A stretch of 64,000 nt of DNA from NCBI RefSeq assembly GCF_016892625.1, contig NZ_JAFEMW010000002.1:310001-374000 (forward strand). Reading direction: 5' to 3'. The notes below the pieces were generated by a model that did not search any database, was not told the origin of the DNA, and was given only the letters and a program-made list of their open reading frames with translations. Below, piece by piece: positions 1 to 7,653 of this stretch. Every line of letters begins with the position of its first letter. Position 1 is the stretch's first letter. Origin of the DNA: Brevibacterium sp. RIT 803 (GTDB lineage: Bacteria; Actinomycetota; Actinomycetes; Actinomycetales; Brevibacteriaceae). The translations under genes and the position numbers were made by a program.

Positions 1-136
1 GCTTCTGCAGGATGCGGCACCAGAGTCCGTGCGTCTGCGGTCCCTGGCCGGCGGCATCGATGCATGGTCGACCTCAGGGCATGAGACTGTTCAGTCGTCT
101 GGCCAGACCGCGGTGCCCGGCGCTCATCACACGTGA
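1..136 (+). CDS. Rhodanese-domain protein, C-terminal fragment (cut by window edge)
   Basis: An open frame enters from the left edge (codons in phase with base 2) and stops at TGA 134-136. It reads ...LLQDAAPESVRLRSLAGGI DAWSTSGH..., which fits the last helix of a rhodanese domain, where family members usually read xxLxGGxxAWxxxG. The remaining 20 or so residues are an unstructured tail. The catalytic Cys would lie outside the window, so whether this is a sulfurtransferase or a rhodanese domain fused to another enzyme (for example a MoeZ/ThiF type) cannot be judged. Its last 63 bases overlap the end of the convergent SRPBCC gene. Confidence 0.6.
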   Translation, partial: LLQDAAPESVRLRSLAGGIDAWSTSGHETVQSSGQTAVPGAHHT

Positions 137-577
137 GTGCATCCATGTTGCCACGGGACGCAGCATGCGGATCGACAAGCGCGATGTCGTCACACACCAC
201 ACGGAGCTGATCGTGGTGATCGGGCCCGTCTGCTCCAGCGACCACGCGCCGATCCCTCTCAGGTCACCGGTGGCGGAGAACGAGACGAAGCGCGGCGGGT
301 CTGTGTCCTGAAGTTCGATTCCGAAGCTCAGGGTGACGCCGAGCGGACTCTCCACCTGAATGTCGGCGCGGCTGCCGGGCACGATCCTGTCATCGACGGG
401 GACCGCCACTGGCAGGCCCGGCCACCACTGCGGCCACGATTCGACGTCGGAGAGCACGGACCACACCTGAATCGGACTGGCATCGACCCTCCATATGTTC
501 TCGAAGTGGAAGGGGGCTGACTCACCGGCGTGCGGTCGCACGTGCTGATGAGTCTGCTGCCCGTGTTCGTGCGTCAT
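74..577 (-). CDS. SRPBCC-fold (polyketide cyclase/START-like) protein
   Basis: 167 residues. After a His-rich N-terminus (residues 1-15), the chain shows the SRPBCC opening pattern of strand, then IQVWSVLSDVESWPQWWPG, where a helix after the first strand carries the typical W-P-xW-W. The family forms a deep hydrophobic pocket and binds or transforms small ligands; no catalytic residues can be assigned. The open frame runs further upstream (to base 862) antisense to the mug gene. I chose ATG 575-577 because the domain begins there and the upstream part is a shadow. It converges on the rhodanese gene with overlapping 3' ends. Confidence 0.8.
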   Translation of the reverse strand: MTHEHGQQTHQHVRPHAGESAPFHFENIWRVDASPIQVWSVLSDVESWPQWWPGLPVAVPVDDRIVPGSRADIQVESPLGVTLSFGIELQDTDPPRFVSFSATGDLRGIGAWSLEQTGPITTISSVWCVTTSRLSIRMLRPVATWMHSRVMSAGHRGLARRLNSLMP

Positions 578-638
578 GGGTCTCCCGATGATTCTGAGGC
601 GACGGGCGCTGATTCGTCCGTTCTGACTCGACGGTAGT

Positions 639-1292
639 GTGGACAGCGTGATTGAGGAAAGTTTCATCAGCTCCCGCCGACCATCGCCCTTAGGTGGACG
701 AAAGCCGACGAAGGACGACCTCGCTGAGTTTGCCACTGACGATCCCGACGCCATCGATGACGTTCTCCCCGGGCGCGCGGGTGAACTCTCCATGCTCATC
801 GTCGGAATCAACCCGGGTCTATGGACGGCCGCAGTCAATGCACCCTTCGCCCGACCGGGCAATCGCTTCTGGCCGTCTCTGCATCAGGCAGGTCTGACCG
901 ATCACCTCGTCGACGCCTCTCTGGGCCTGGCCGTCGAGGACGAGGCACAGCTGCTGGCACGCGGCATCGGCATCACGAACCTCGTGGGACGGGCCACGGC
1001 TCGGGCCGATGAGCTGGACAAGCAGGAACTGCGCGAGGGTGCAGACAGGCTTGTCCGCCGACTCGACGACATCCGCCCCAAGGTAGTCGCAATCGCTGGG
1101 ATCACCTCGTTCCGGATCGGATATTCGCTGCCCAAGGCCCACCTCGGCGAGCAGGACACGTCTCTCATCGATGGCTGGCCCGAGGATATCGACCTTCACG
1201 TCGTACCTCAGCCCAGCGGCCTCAATGCCCACTATCAGGTTCCGGACTTGGCCCGGATCTGGCGTGATGTGTGGGAGAGCATCGAGGACTGA
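639..1292 (+). CDS. mug: G/U mismatch-specific uracil-DNA glycosylase (Mug/TDG family)
   Basis: 217 residues, GTG start at 639 (a second GTG at 648 is possible). The active-site motif GINPGLWTA and the following PGNRFWPSL match the Mug/TDG family, which excises U or T from G mismatches in base excision repair. The C-terminal part carries VVPQPSGLNAHY, which corresponds to the DNA-intercalating loop (PSxxN) of the superfamily. The protein is longer than E. coli Mug (168 residues) because of an acidic N-terminal extension of about 45 residues. It stands alone, divergent from the SRPBCC gene, so it probably has its own promoter. Confidence 0.88.
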   Translation: MDSVIEESFISSRRPSPLGGRKPTKDDLAEFATDDPDAIDDVLPGRAGELSMLIVGINPGLWTAAVNAPFARPGNRFWPSLHQAGLTDHLVDASLGLAVEDEAQLLARGIGITNLVGRATARADELDKQELREGADRLVRRLDDIRPKVVAIAGITSFRIGYSLPKAHLGEQDTSLIDGWPEDIDLHVVPQPSGLNAHYQVPDLARIWRDVWESIED

Positions 1293-1326
1293 GCAGCTGC
1301 CCTGCTACGGTCGTGACCGGTTGCCT

Positions 1327-1941
1327 CTAATGCGGTGGAGCGAAATGCTCCCGGCAACGTGCGACATAGGATTCGAGGCCCCCGACGTGGCTGGCATCGA
1401 TGTCTGTGGCACTCGGTTCCCAGGCTTCGACACTGAGCCCGGGGGTGCCCACCCGCTGGTGGAAGACGGCATCCCTGCCGCAGATCGTGCACACTGCCGT
1501 GAGTTTGAGAACGTCCTCGGCCTCGGCCATGAATGTCGGCATCGGTTCGAAGGGGCCGCCGTCGAACGTCACGCACAGGCCTTCGACGATGACGGTGGCA
1601 CCACGTTCCACGAGGTCGAAGACGACCGGCACCAGGTCGGGGCCGAAGAATTGGGCCTCATCGATGGCCACCAGTTCATAGTCCTCGGCGCGGGTGACCT
1701 CGGCAAGGGACTCGACGTCACCGACGGGTACTGCGGGAATGTTGATGCCATCGTGAGTGGTGATCGCCGACAGATCGGAACGTGTGTCGAGAGAGTGGCT
1801 GAGGACGAGCACATTGACCCCGGCGATCTTCGCTCGCCGGACGCGGCGCATGAGTTCCTCGGATTTGCCTGAGAACATGGGGCCGGCAATGACGTTGAGA
1901 CGACCTGCCTGCCGAGGCGAAGCAACTGGGTTCAAGGGCAT
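1327..1941 (-). CDS. tdk: Thymidine kinase, type II
   Basis: 204 residues. P-loop GPMFSGKSEELMRR at about residues 20-33, Walker-B-like AIDEAQFF near residue 93, and a lasso region with a zinc-binding CTICG plus C-terminal ARCREHF are the hallmarks of bacterial/poxviral type II thymidine kinase. It phosphorylates thymidine to dTMP with ATP in the salvage pathway and is feedback-inhibited by dTTP. The ATG at 1941 has no obvious ribosome binding site, so the real start could be slightly downstream; the P-loop at residue 20 limits the possible shift. It is monocistronic and convergent with mug. Confidence 0.93.
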   Translation of the reverse strand: MPLNPVASPRQAGRLNVIAGPMFSGKSEELMRRVRRAKIAGVNVLVLSHSLDTRSDLSAITTHDGINIPAVPVGDVESLAEVTRAEDYELVAIDEAQFFGPDLVPVVFDLVERGATVIVEGLCVTFDGGPFEPMPTFMAEAEDVLKLTAVCTICGRDAVFHQRVGTPGLSVEAWEPSATDIDASHVGGLESYVARCREHFAPPH

Positions 1942-2016
1942 GGCGCCAGCCTACGCCGCGATGTTCCGTCCTGACAGTGCCCATATGTCCTGATGGTGCT
2001 CAGGATGGGGCAGTGG

Positions 2017-2724
2017 TCAGTCGTCGACGGTGACCTTCTTCGATTCGACGTCGACGGATACCTCGATCTCGTCACCCTTGTCACCGAAATCGAACTGGTA
2101 TTCGATACGGTTGTCGTCGGATTCGAGCTTCCATCCGTCGAGTCGGCCCGAGGCCTCGTCCTGGGCGAGCTTGAGTGCCTCGTCGAAGGTCATCGGGTCG
2201 TTCAGGTCGATGGCCTCCTCCTTGTCGTCAGAGGAGTCTTTCTCCGTGTTGACGACATCACCGGTCTCAGCATCGATCTCGACGTCGAAGTCAGTGGAGC
2301 CGTCGATGACCTTGACCTCGTACTGCCATGCCTTGTCGCGTTCGTCGAAGTCGAGTTCGATGCCGTGTACGGTGCCGTCGTTCGCTTCCTCCTTCGCCGT
2401 GGCAATAGCATCTTTGGGTGCCACTGATGGTGATTCCTTGCTCAGATCGGCATCAGCGGCCAGCCCCGATGAGCTGGTTGTCGTCGAGTCCTGCGACTTC
2501 GTGTCTTCGGCGTCGTCATCGCTGCTGGCATCGTCATCGCCTGTTTCAGCGTCGCCTGATTCGTCATTGCCAGAATCGTTCTGAGCCTCAGCTGACTCTG
2601 CGGTCTGGCCCTCGGCCTCCGGGGTCTGACCATCACCTGAGCCCCCACTTGAACAGCCGGTGAGGGCGAATGCGACAATCATGGTCCCTGCTGCGGCTCG
2701 CGTGGCCAGTCTCTGTGTCTTCAT
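2017..2724 (-). CDS. PepSY-domain lipoprotein
   Basis: 235 residues. The signal peptide MKTQRLATRAAAGTMIVAF ends in the lipobox ALTGC (Cys at residue 24), so this should be a diacylglyceryl-anchored exported protein. A long acidic Ser/Asp/Glu/Gln linker (about residues 25-95) leads to two PepSY-like repeats. The first contains ATAKEEANDGTVHGIELDFD and VKVIDGSTDFDVEIDAETGD, the second DEALKLAQDEASGRLDGWKL. PepSY domains are thought to inhibit peptidases or sense the envelope. The start is fixed by the signal peptide, not by the longer upstream frame. No linked two-component genes are visible. Confidence 0.88.
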   Translation of the reverse strand: MKTQRLATRAAAGTMIVAFALTGCSSGGSGDGQTPEAEGQTAESAEAQNDSGNDESGDAETGDDDASSDDDAEDTKSQDSTTTSSSGLAADADLSKESPSVAPKDAIATAKEEANDGTVHGIELDFDERDKAWQYEVKVIDGSTDFDVEIDAETGDVVNTEKDSSDDKEEAIDLNDPMTFDEALKLAQDEASGRLDGWKLESDDNRIEYQFDFGDKGDEIEVSVDVESKKVTVDD

Positions 2725-2798
2725 GTTCTCAACGGTAACAACGAGGTGCGGCCGCTGCCCCCTTGCTAAGAGGATTCTCATCCTGGTCAGAGCCCTCG

Positions 2799-3260
2799 TC
2801 AGTCGAGGCAGAACTCGTTTCCCTCGGGATCGGCCATGACGATGAATCCAGTCTCCATCGGCGGATTGGGATCAACCCGTTCGAGACGCTGTGCCCCCAG
2901 CTCCTGCAGACGCTGACATTCGTCTTCCAACGCCTGCATCCGTTCGCTGTTCTGCAGACCGGGGGCTGCACGCACGTCGAGATGGACTCTGTTCTTGACG
3001 ATCTTGTCCTCGGGCACTATCTGGAAGAACACTCGGGGACCGCGTCCCTGCGGATCCTCGATCGCGGCGCGGAAGTCCTCCGGCTTGACGTCGATACCCA
3101 GTCCCTCGACGAATTCCTTCCATGCGGCAAAAGGATCGTCACCGGCGCTGAGGCTGACTCCGGGAGGGCCAGGGATGACGTATCCCAGCGTCTCTGCCCA
3201 GAAGGTCGCTTGACCGATCGGGTCGTGACAATCGAAGGTGATCTGTACTGCGCGGGTCAT
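2799..3260 (-). CDS. VOC-family (glyoxalase-like) protein
   Basis: 153 residues, start supported by GAGGAGA eight bases upstream. It begins AVQITFDCHDPIGQATFWAE and ends with TGFIVMADPEGNEFCL, the paired betaalphabetabetabeta signature of vicinal-oxygen-chelate proteins with the conserved DPEGNxF C-terminus. Members are metal-dependent lyases, dioxygenases or antibiotic-binding proteins; an actinobacterial glyoxalase-like domain of this length is common and usually uncharacterised. No neighbour suggests a substrate. Confidence 0.82.
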   Translation of the reverse strand: MTRAVQITFDCHDPIGQATFWAETLGYVIPGPPGVSLSAGDDPFAAWKEFVEGLGIDVKPEDFRAAIEDPQGRGPRVFFQIVPEDKIVKNRVHLDVRAAPGLQNSERMQALEDECQRLQELGAQRLERVDPNPPMETGFIVMADPEGNEFCLD

Positions 3261-3385
3261 GATGTCTCCTCATTGAGATCGTTCAATCAAGGATACCTGC
3301 TTCAGCTCCGGGATCACTGACCCGTTCGGCCGTCGATGCACTGTCCACGGGTATGCGTCAAGGAGCGACAGGCAGATACCACGTG

Positions 3386-4174
3386 CTAGGAGGAGAGAGA
3401 CCACTGCTCGGTCAGCGGGAACAGGCTCGGCACATCCTCGCGGATGGTTCGACCGAAGGCCAGTGCCCCACCGAAGAGCTTTTCGATGGCATTGACCGAG
3501 TGCAGAACCCGATCTCTGGACAGCGGGGGCAGGAGCTCACCGTGCTTGAGGTAGCCCTTCAACGTTCCGGTCGCCGCCATCTTCAGGCCGAGGCGTCCGG
3601 AGATCAGCCAGGTGATGCATTCGACTTCGAAGCGGGACTGTCGTCCGTCGATGCCGGTCTCACTGGCAGCAATCCCCAATTTCGGAACAGCTCCGAGATG
3701 CCCGGCATAGACCAGCGCGAGCTCATCGAGCACATGCTTCAACATCACAGTGGGACTCTGCGTCTTCGGCAAGCCGGCGAAGTCCAGCCCCTTTCGGTGC
3801 AGGACATCCATGACGAGACGATGCCCGTCCCACGTCGGTGCACCAGCCGCTTTGAAAGGGTTGACCGCGGCATCGGGGACCGGAGGCCCGTGGGTATCCT
3901 CGACATCGTAGACGAAGCGCACCGGAGCGAAGGGGTGCAGCACGATCAATGCGTCGGCTTCGTCTGTGAGGAGCCTGCCGAATTTCTGCTGCCACGCGTG
4001 CTCTGTTTCGACGAATATCGCTCCGGCGTTCTGCTGCGCGATGAGAGCCGCGTTGAACGCGGCGATCTGGGGAAATCGGCGGACGAAGCCGAGCAGCTCG
4101 TCCCATGGCATCACGGATCTGTGACTGCCGACTTCGGCGTACAGTGCATCAAACGAATTCACGTTCTTATCCAT
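3386..4174 (-). CDS. ArdC/ImmA-like protein with a degenerate zincin motif
   Basis: 262 residues, ATG with GAGG four bases upstream. Residues 25-75 (RRFPQIAAFNAALIAQQNAG then HAWQQKFGRLL...DALIVLHPFAPVRFVYDVEDT) follow the ArdC N-terminal pattern, a single-strand DNA-binding domain of anti-restriction proteins. The region around residue 150 aligns by pattern with the ImmA/IrrE-type metallopeptidase segment HELxHxxxGHLG...FEaExvxyLvxxRLGL. Here it reads DELALVYAGHLG and FEVECITWLISGRLGL, so both histidines of HExxH are lost while the flanks are kept. I infer a non-peptidase derivative. The function is unknown, and no toxin, phage or plasmid gene is adjacent. Confidence 0.6.
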   Translation of the reverse strand: MDKNVNSFDALYAEVGSHRSVMPWDELLGFVRRFPQIAAFNAALIAQQNAGAIFVETEHAWQQKFGRLLTDEADALIVLHPFAPVRFVYDVEDTHGPPVPDAAVNPFKAAGAPTWDGHRLVMDVLHRKGLDFAGLPKTQSPTVMLKHVLDELALVYAGHLGAVPKLGIAASETGIDGRQSRFEVECITWLISGRLGLKMAATGTLKGYLKHGELLPPLSRDRVLHSVNAIEKLFGGALAFGRTIREDVPSLFPLTEQWSLSS

Positions 4175-4278
4175 GACCTCACGCTACGACTCGGCACTGA
4201 CATGGCCGGGGCAATCGCAATCACCTGCGGACATGGTCAAGCAGTGCTGGTGCCGCCTAGCATCGAGTCTGGGGCGAG

Positions 4279-4437
4279 CTGAGCATCGTCAACGATGTTC
4301 TCATCGGCATCTGGTTCCTCGTCCTCGGCAGCGTTGAGATGCTCATCCGGCCGGTCATCCGCTTGATCCGGCACGTGCATCTGCAGAAGATCCGCGGGCC
4401 ACAAGCCCCGACCACGGATGCCACGTACGACTTCTGA
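4279..4437 (+). CDS. Possible small membrane protein with CTG start, or gene remnant
   Basis: An in-frame stretch of 52 codons (after a TAG at 4258-4260) reads LSIVNDVLIGIWFLVLGSVE... and ends ...TTDATYDF at TGA 4435-4437. Codon third positions are almost all G or C, as in the neighbouring genes, whereas the opposite-strand frame is not biased this way. It encodes one clear membrane helix followed by a basic segment (RPVIRLIRH). There is no ATG, GTG or TTG before the helix; CTG 4279 behind GGGGCGAG is the only candidate start. It may be a genuine short protein or the tail of a lost gene. Confidence 0.3.
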   Translation: MSIVNDVLIGIWFLVLGSVEMLIRPVIRLIRHVHLQKIRGPQAPTTDATYDF

Positions 4438-4457
4438 GCGGATCACCTGAAGCGGCC

Positions 4458-5966
4458 TCAACTGGCTGCTCCCCCGCACTGCTCGTCCTGATTCACCCGC
4501 CCCTCATCCAGAAGCAGGATGCGATCGGCTGTCACTGCGGCCCAGTGCCGGTCATGGGTGGTGGCCAGGACGGATCCACCACCGCGGCGAAAATCCTCGA
4601 TGAACACATTCAGCCTATCGATGGCCTTGCGGTCTCTGCCCAGAGTCGGTTCATCGAGGAGGAGAATCCGAGGGCTCAAGATGAATGCCGACGCCATCAC
4701 CAGATCCTTGCGGAGGTCGATGCTCAGATCATAGGGATGAGTCTCGCTGAAAGAATCCAGCCCAGTCGTCGCCATCGCCGCGGTGACCGCCTTCTGCCGG
4801 CGGGTGCGGATCGCTGCCCTGTCGCGGCGTCTGTGCGAGGGCAGTGGCACGGCGCGCATGAGCTCTTCGCGCACGGTCGCAGCTGAAAGCTGACTGCCTG
4901 GGTCCTGTCCCACCCAGCCCAGGTGCTGTGCTCGTACATGGGCAGGAGCATCGCCGAGGCTCACCGGGGTGCCGTTGCCATCGACGTTGATCATGCCCGA
5001 TGTTGTGACTCCGGCTCCGAGAAGACCAGCGAGACTGCGCAGGAGCGTGGACTTCCCGGCGCCGTTGGAGCCCATGATCGACACGATCTCTCCGGATGCG
5101 AGGTCAAGTTCGATGTCGGTCAGAACGGTGGCCCCACCGCGAGCAACGCTCAGCCCGCGCACCGACAGTGCGACAGAAACCGGGGCCGACGGTCCGGCAG
5201 CTTCAGAGCGGTCCGCCTCGCGAGGCTCTTTTGACTGATGTGGCTCACGTGGTTCACCGTGCCCACGTGGTCGAGTGTCCCAGATCCCGCGTCGTTCAAG
5301 TTCGTTGGCTGAGGGGCGGATGTCGGTCGTGATCAGCCGACCGGAGTCAAGGACGCTCACCTGATCACAGGCTTCGGCCACCTCGTCGAACTGATGGGCG
5401 GTGATGAGGACCGCACCTCCATCGAGGCAGAAGGCCCGAAGCACTGCGCCCAGGCGCCGCCGAGTCTCCGGGTCCAGGGACAGCGAGGGCTGGTCGAGGA
5501 CGAGCAATGATGGATTCCCGGTGAGCAGTCCCGCCAGTGCGACGAGTTGGCGCTGACCACCGGAGAGGGTGTCGAGGCGTCGTGGCCACAGATCGCCGAT
5601 GCCCAGTGAGTCAAGGGCCTTCCGTGCACGCCTCTCGACTGCTGAGACGTCGTCCCCCTGCAGCCGCCCGGACAGCTGAACCTCATCGCCGACGAGGCTT
5701 GTCATTCCACTGAGCTGCGCCTCGGGGTCATCGCCGAGCATCACAGCAGTCCCAGCTGCGCGGATGTGCCCGACGCTGGTTCCACGCTCGGACAACAAGC
5801 CTGTGATCAGCCGTCCCAGAGTGGACGTCCCCGAGCCCACCTGTCCGAGGATCGCATGCATCTGTCCGGGAGCCAGCCGGAGGTCGATGTCGGTCAGTGT
5901 CGCAGCCGCACCGCTGCGGTAGGTGAAGCCCACGCCGATGAGTTCGAGAAGCATGGTCTCAGCCAC
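4458..5966 (-). CDS. ecfA: ECF transporter ATPase, two fused ABC domains (EcfA1-EcfA2 type)
   Basis: 502 residues with two ABC domains. Domain 1 (about residues 5-225) has Walker A GQVGSGTST, where the lysine is replaced by Thr; an intact signature LSGGQ; and Walker B LLVLDQPS, where the catalytic Glu is replaced by Gln. Domain 2 (about 265-495) has canonical Walker A GSNGAGKST and Walker B LLLDEPT but a signature reduced to LSIDL. The fused dimer therefore keeps one complete composite ATP site (domain 2 Walker motifs with domain 1 signature) and one dead site. It energises the adjacent EcfT/EcfS. Its start overlaps ecfT by 8 bases, indicating translational coupling. Two ATPases fused in one chain occur in many actinobacterial ECF systems. 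Confidence 0.88.
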   Translation of the reverse strand: MAETMLLELIGVGFTYRSGAAATLTDIDLRLAPGQMHAILGQVGSGTSTLGRLITGLLSERGTSVGHIRAAGTAVMLGDDPEAQLSGMTSLVGDEVQLSGRLQGDDVSAVERRARKALDSLGIGDLWPRRLDTLSGGQRQLVALAGLLTGNPSLLVLDQPSLSLDPETRRRLGAVLRAFCLDGGAVLITAHQFDEVAEACDQVSVLDSGRLITTDIRPSANELERRGIWDTRPRGHGEPREPHQSKEPREADRSEAAGPSAPVSVALSVRGLSVARGGATVLTDIELDLASGEIVSIMGSNGAGKSTLLRSLAGLLGAGVTTSGMINVDGNGTPVSLGDAPAHVRAQHLGWVGQDPGSQLSAATVREELMRAVPLPSHRRRDRAAIRTRRQKAVTAAMATTGLDSFSETHPYDLSIDLRKDLVMASAFILSPRILLLDEPTLGRDRKAIDRLNVFIEDFRRGGGSVLATTHDRHWAAVTADRILLLDEGRVNQDEQCGGAAS

Positions 5967-6774
5967 CCCAGATCAACTGGTCGGCAGTGGGCAGCGGCAG
6001 GACATCGGCCACGGAGCACACGACGAGGACACAGGTGAGGAGGGGAGCACCTCGGCGCAGGATCCATTGGCTCCGGCCGTCGTGGTGGTCCTGCAGCGAC
6101 GTCACCTGCGTAGATTCTCCGAGACCGCGTTGTTCGAGCACGTCGTGACGCTGTTCGACCTCGATGAGGACGGAGGTGAACAGGCCGGTGACGATGCTCG
6201 GCAGCAACCGAGTGCGGACCACCCAACTGCTCACCTCCCAACCGCGACTGGCGCGGGCCTCGATCATCTGCTGAGTGCGGGCGCGGATGAGTGGAATGAG
6301 GCCGATCGCCGAGGCGCAGATATAGGCCACCGAGGAGGGCAGCCGCAGGGCCCGCAGCCCGTCATACAGGCGAGCCGAGTCGACTCCGAGTCCGAAGAAT
6401 GCGCACAGGGACACGAGCGCACTGACCCGCAGCCAGATCTGAACGGCGATCGCCAGTCCTTCGACGGTGAGCCGGGCGAGACCGTACTCCCACAGCACGG
6501 TCACCTCGGTGCCGGGGTAGAAGAGGCCCTGCACGATGCTGAGGACGATCAGCGTCGGCAGGCATAGCACGCCGACGCCGATCGCCCAGGTGCGCAGACT
6601 CACTGCGGGTGAGATCACCGCGGCGATGAGCGTGGCGGCGATGATGGCGATGGGCACGACCGGGGACGGGATGCCGAAGACGAGCAGCAGAGAGCATATG
6701 AGGACGATGATCTCGGTGGCTGGATGCCAACGGTGTGTGGCCTGCTGTTCCCGGTCGAGAACAGTCGAGGTCAT
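5959..6774 (-). CDS. ecfT: ECF transporter transmembrane coupling protein EcfT
   Basis: 271 residues with about six predicted membrane segments (residues 22-45, 47-65, 68-88, 118-140, 150-170 and 238-258). The cytoplasmic coupling helices carry the two family Arg motifs, ASRG (in QMIEARASRGWEV) and EQRG (in HDVLEQRGLGES), which dock into the ATPase dimer. It forms the scaffold between the S component and the ATPases. Its ATG directly abuts the TGA of ecfS (zero spacing), and its last codons overlap ecfA, so the three are one transcription unit. Confidence 0.9.
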   Translation of the reverse strand: MTSTVLDREQQATHRWHPATEIIVLICSLLLVFGIPSPVVPIAIIAATLIAAVISPAVSLRTWAIGVGVLCLPTLIVLSIVQGLFYPGTEVTVLWEYGLARLTVEGLAIAVQIWLRVSALVSLCAFFGLGVDSARLYDGLRALRLPSSVAYICASAIGLIPLIRARTQQMIEARASRGWEVSSWVVRTRLLPSIVTGLFTSVLIEVEQRHDVLEQRGLGESTQVTSLQDHHDGRSQWILRRGAPLLTCVLVVCSVADVLPLPTADQLIWGG

Positions 6775-7653
6775 TCAGCCGACCCGCACAGGCGTCCGGG
6801 ATCGGCGCGAAAGACTGTAGTCGGTGAACGGATACCTGTCGAGAATTCGCCGCGGCAGGGTGCGCACGACCACATAGGCCAGGGCGAAGATGAGCGCCTT
6901 GTCGATGATGTCGGAGAACAGGCTCTGTGCCAATGTCGCATTGAGCATTTCGAGGCCAGCTGCCTGCAGGATGGCGACGACGCCGCCAGTGCCCGAGCCC
7001 AGACCGCCGCCGAAGACGTAGGCAGCCACAGGAGCGCCGAGTGCTCCGGCAGGGATTCCTGCAAGAGCGCCGGTGATGACGGCGAACCAGGGAGTGCGGA
7101 AGGCCCCGAGCCGTGCCGCCCAGCCGGCAGCCGCGCCGATGAAGGCCGCCCCAGAGCTGAAGGCGATGACGCTGGGGCTCAGGGTGACTCCCCAGATGAG
7201 GTTGGAGATGATCCCGGTGAACGCTCCGGCGGCAGGACCGGCGAGGACACCGATCATCACGGTCCCGATCGAGTCGAGGTAGAGCGGGATGGGGGTGACA
7301 TTGCCGACGACATGGCCGATGACGATATTGGCGGCGATGGCGACGGGGATGAGCGCGAGAATGCTGCGCGGGATGAGCGGCAGTGTGCCGGCTGCGAGGA
7401 GGACTCCCCCGAGCAGGTATCCGAGCATGACCCACAGGGTCGTATGTCCCAGGTTCGTGCCGAGGTTGGCCGGTTGCGTCAGGAGGACCGCGATATATGT
7501 GCCGAGAATGACGATGGTGCCGAGCAAGGTCAGTGTGAGAGGAAGCGTGTGGCTCTGGTGACTCTTGGTGCCGTGGGGCTCAGTGCTCTGGTTTTGTGCG
7601 GGACCGACGGTGTCTGCCGGCCCCTGCCCAGACTGTGTTGGTTTCGTAGTCAT
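6775..7653 (-). CDS. ECF transporter substrate-binding S component
   Basis: 292 residues. A polar 37-residue N-terminal tail (Gln/Thr/His/Pro-rich) precedes about six hydrophobic segments, with the S-component-like stretch LYLDSIGTVMIGVLAGPAAG followed by FTGIISNLIWG. The start is supported by AAAGGA upstream. The gene begins 74 bases inside the end of the nucleoside hydrolase gene, which ties the two together. S components set substrate specificity. Neither the sequence nor any visible riboswitch names the substrate; the hydrolase partner suggests a nucleoside or nucleobase-containing compound (inference). Confidence 0.82.
   Translation of the reverse strand: MTTKPTQSGQGPADTVGPAQNQSTEPHGTKSHQSHTLPLTLTLLGTIVILGTYIAVLLTQPANLGTNLGHTTLWVMLGYLLGGVLLAAGTLPLIPRSILALIPVAIAANIVIGHVVGNVTPIPLYLDSIGTVMIGVLAGPAAGAFTGIISNLIWGVTLSPSVIAFSSGAAFIGAAAGWAARLGAFRTPWFAVITGALAGIPAGALGAPVAAYVFGGGLGSGTGGVVAILQAAGLEMLNATLAQSLFSDIIDKALIFALAYVVVRTLPRRILDRYPFTDYSLSRRSRTPVRVG

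Noticed and set aside
3353..4282. 309-codon plus-strand frame
   Set aside because: Antisense to the ArdC-like gene, which has the codon bias and recognisable domain pattern.
4237..4479. 80-codon acidic minus-strand ORF overlapping the end of ecfA
   Set aside because: Its third codon positions are not G/C-biased, whereas the opposite plus frame is; the acidic stretch is the expected antisense of a hydrophobic helix.
6362..7435. 357-codon minus-strand frame
   Set aside because: Shifted frame inside ecfS and ecfT; product is Arg/His-rich, as expected for an out-of-frame reading of GC-rich DNA.
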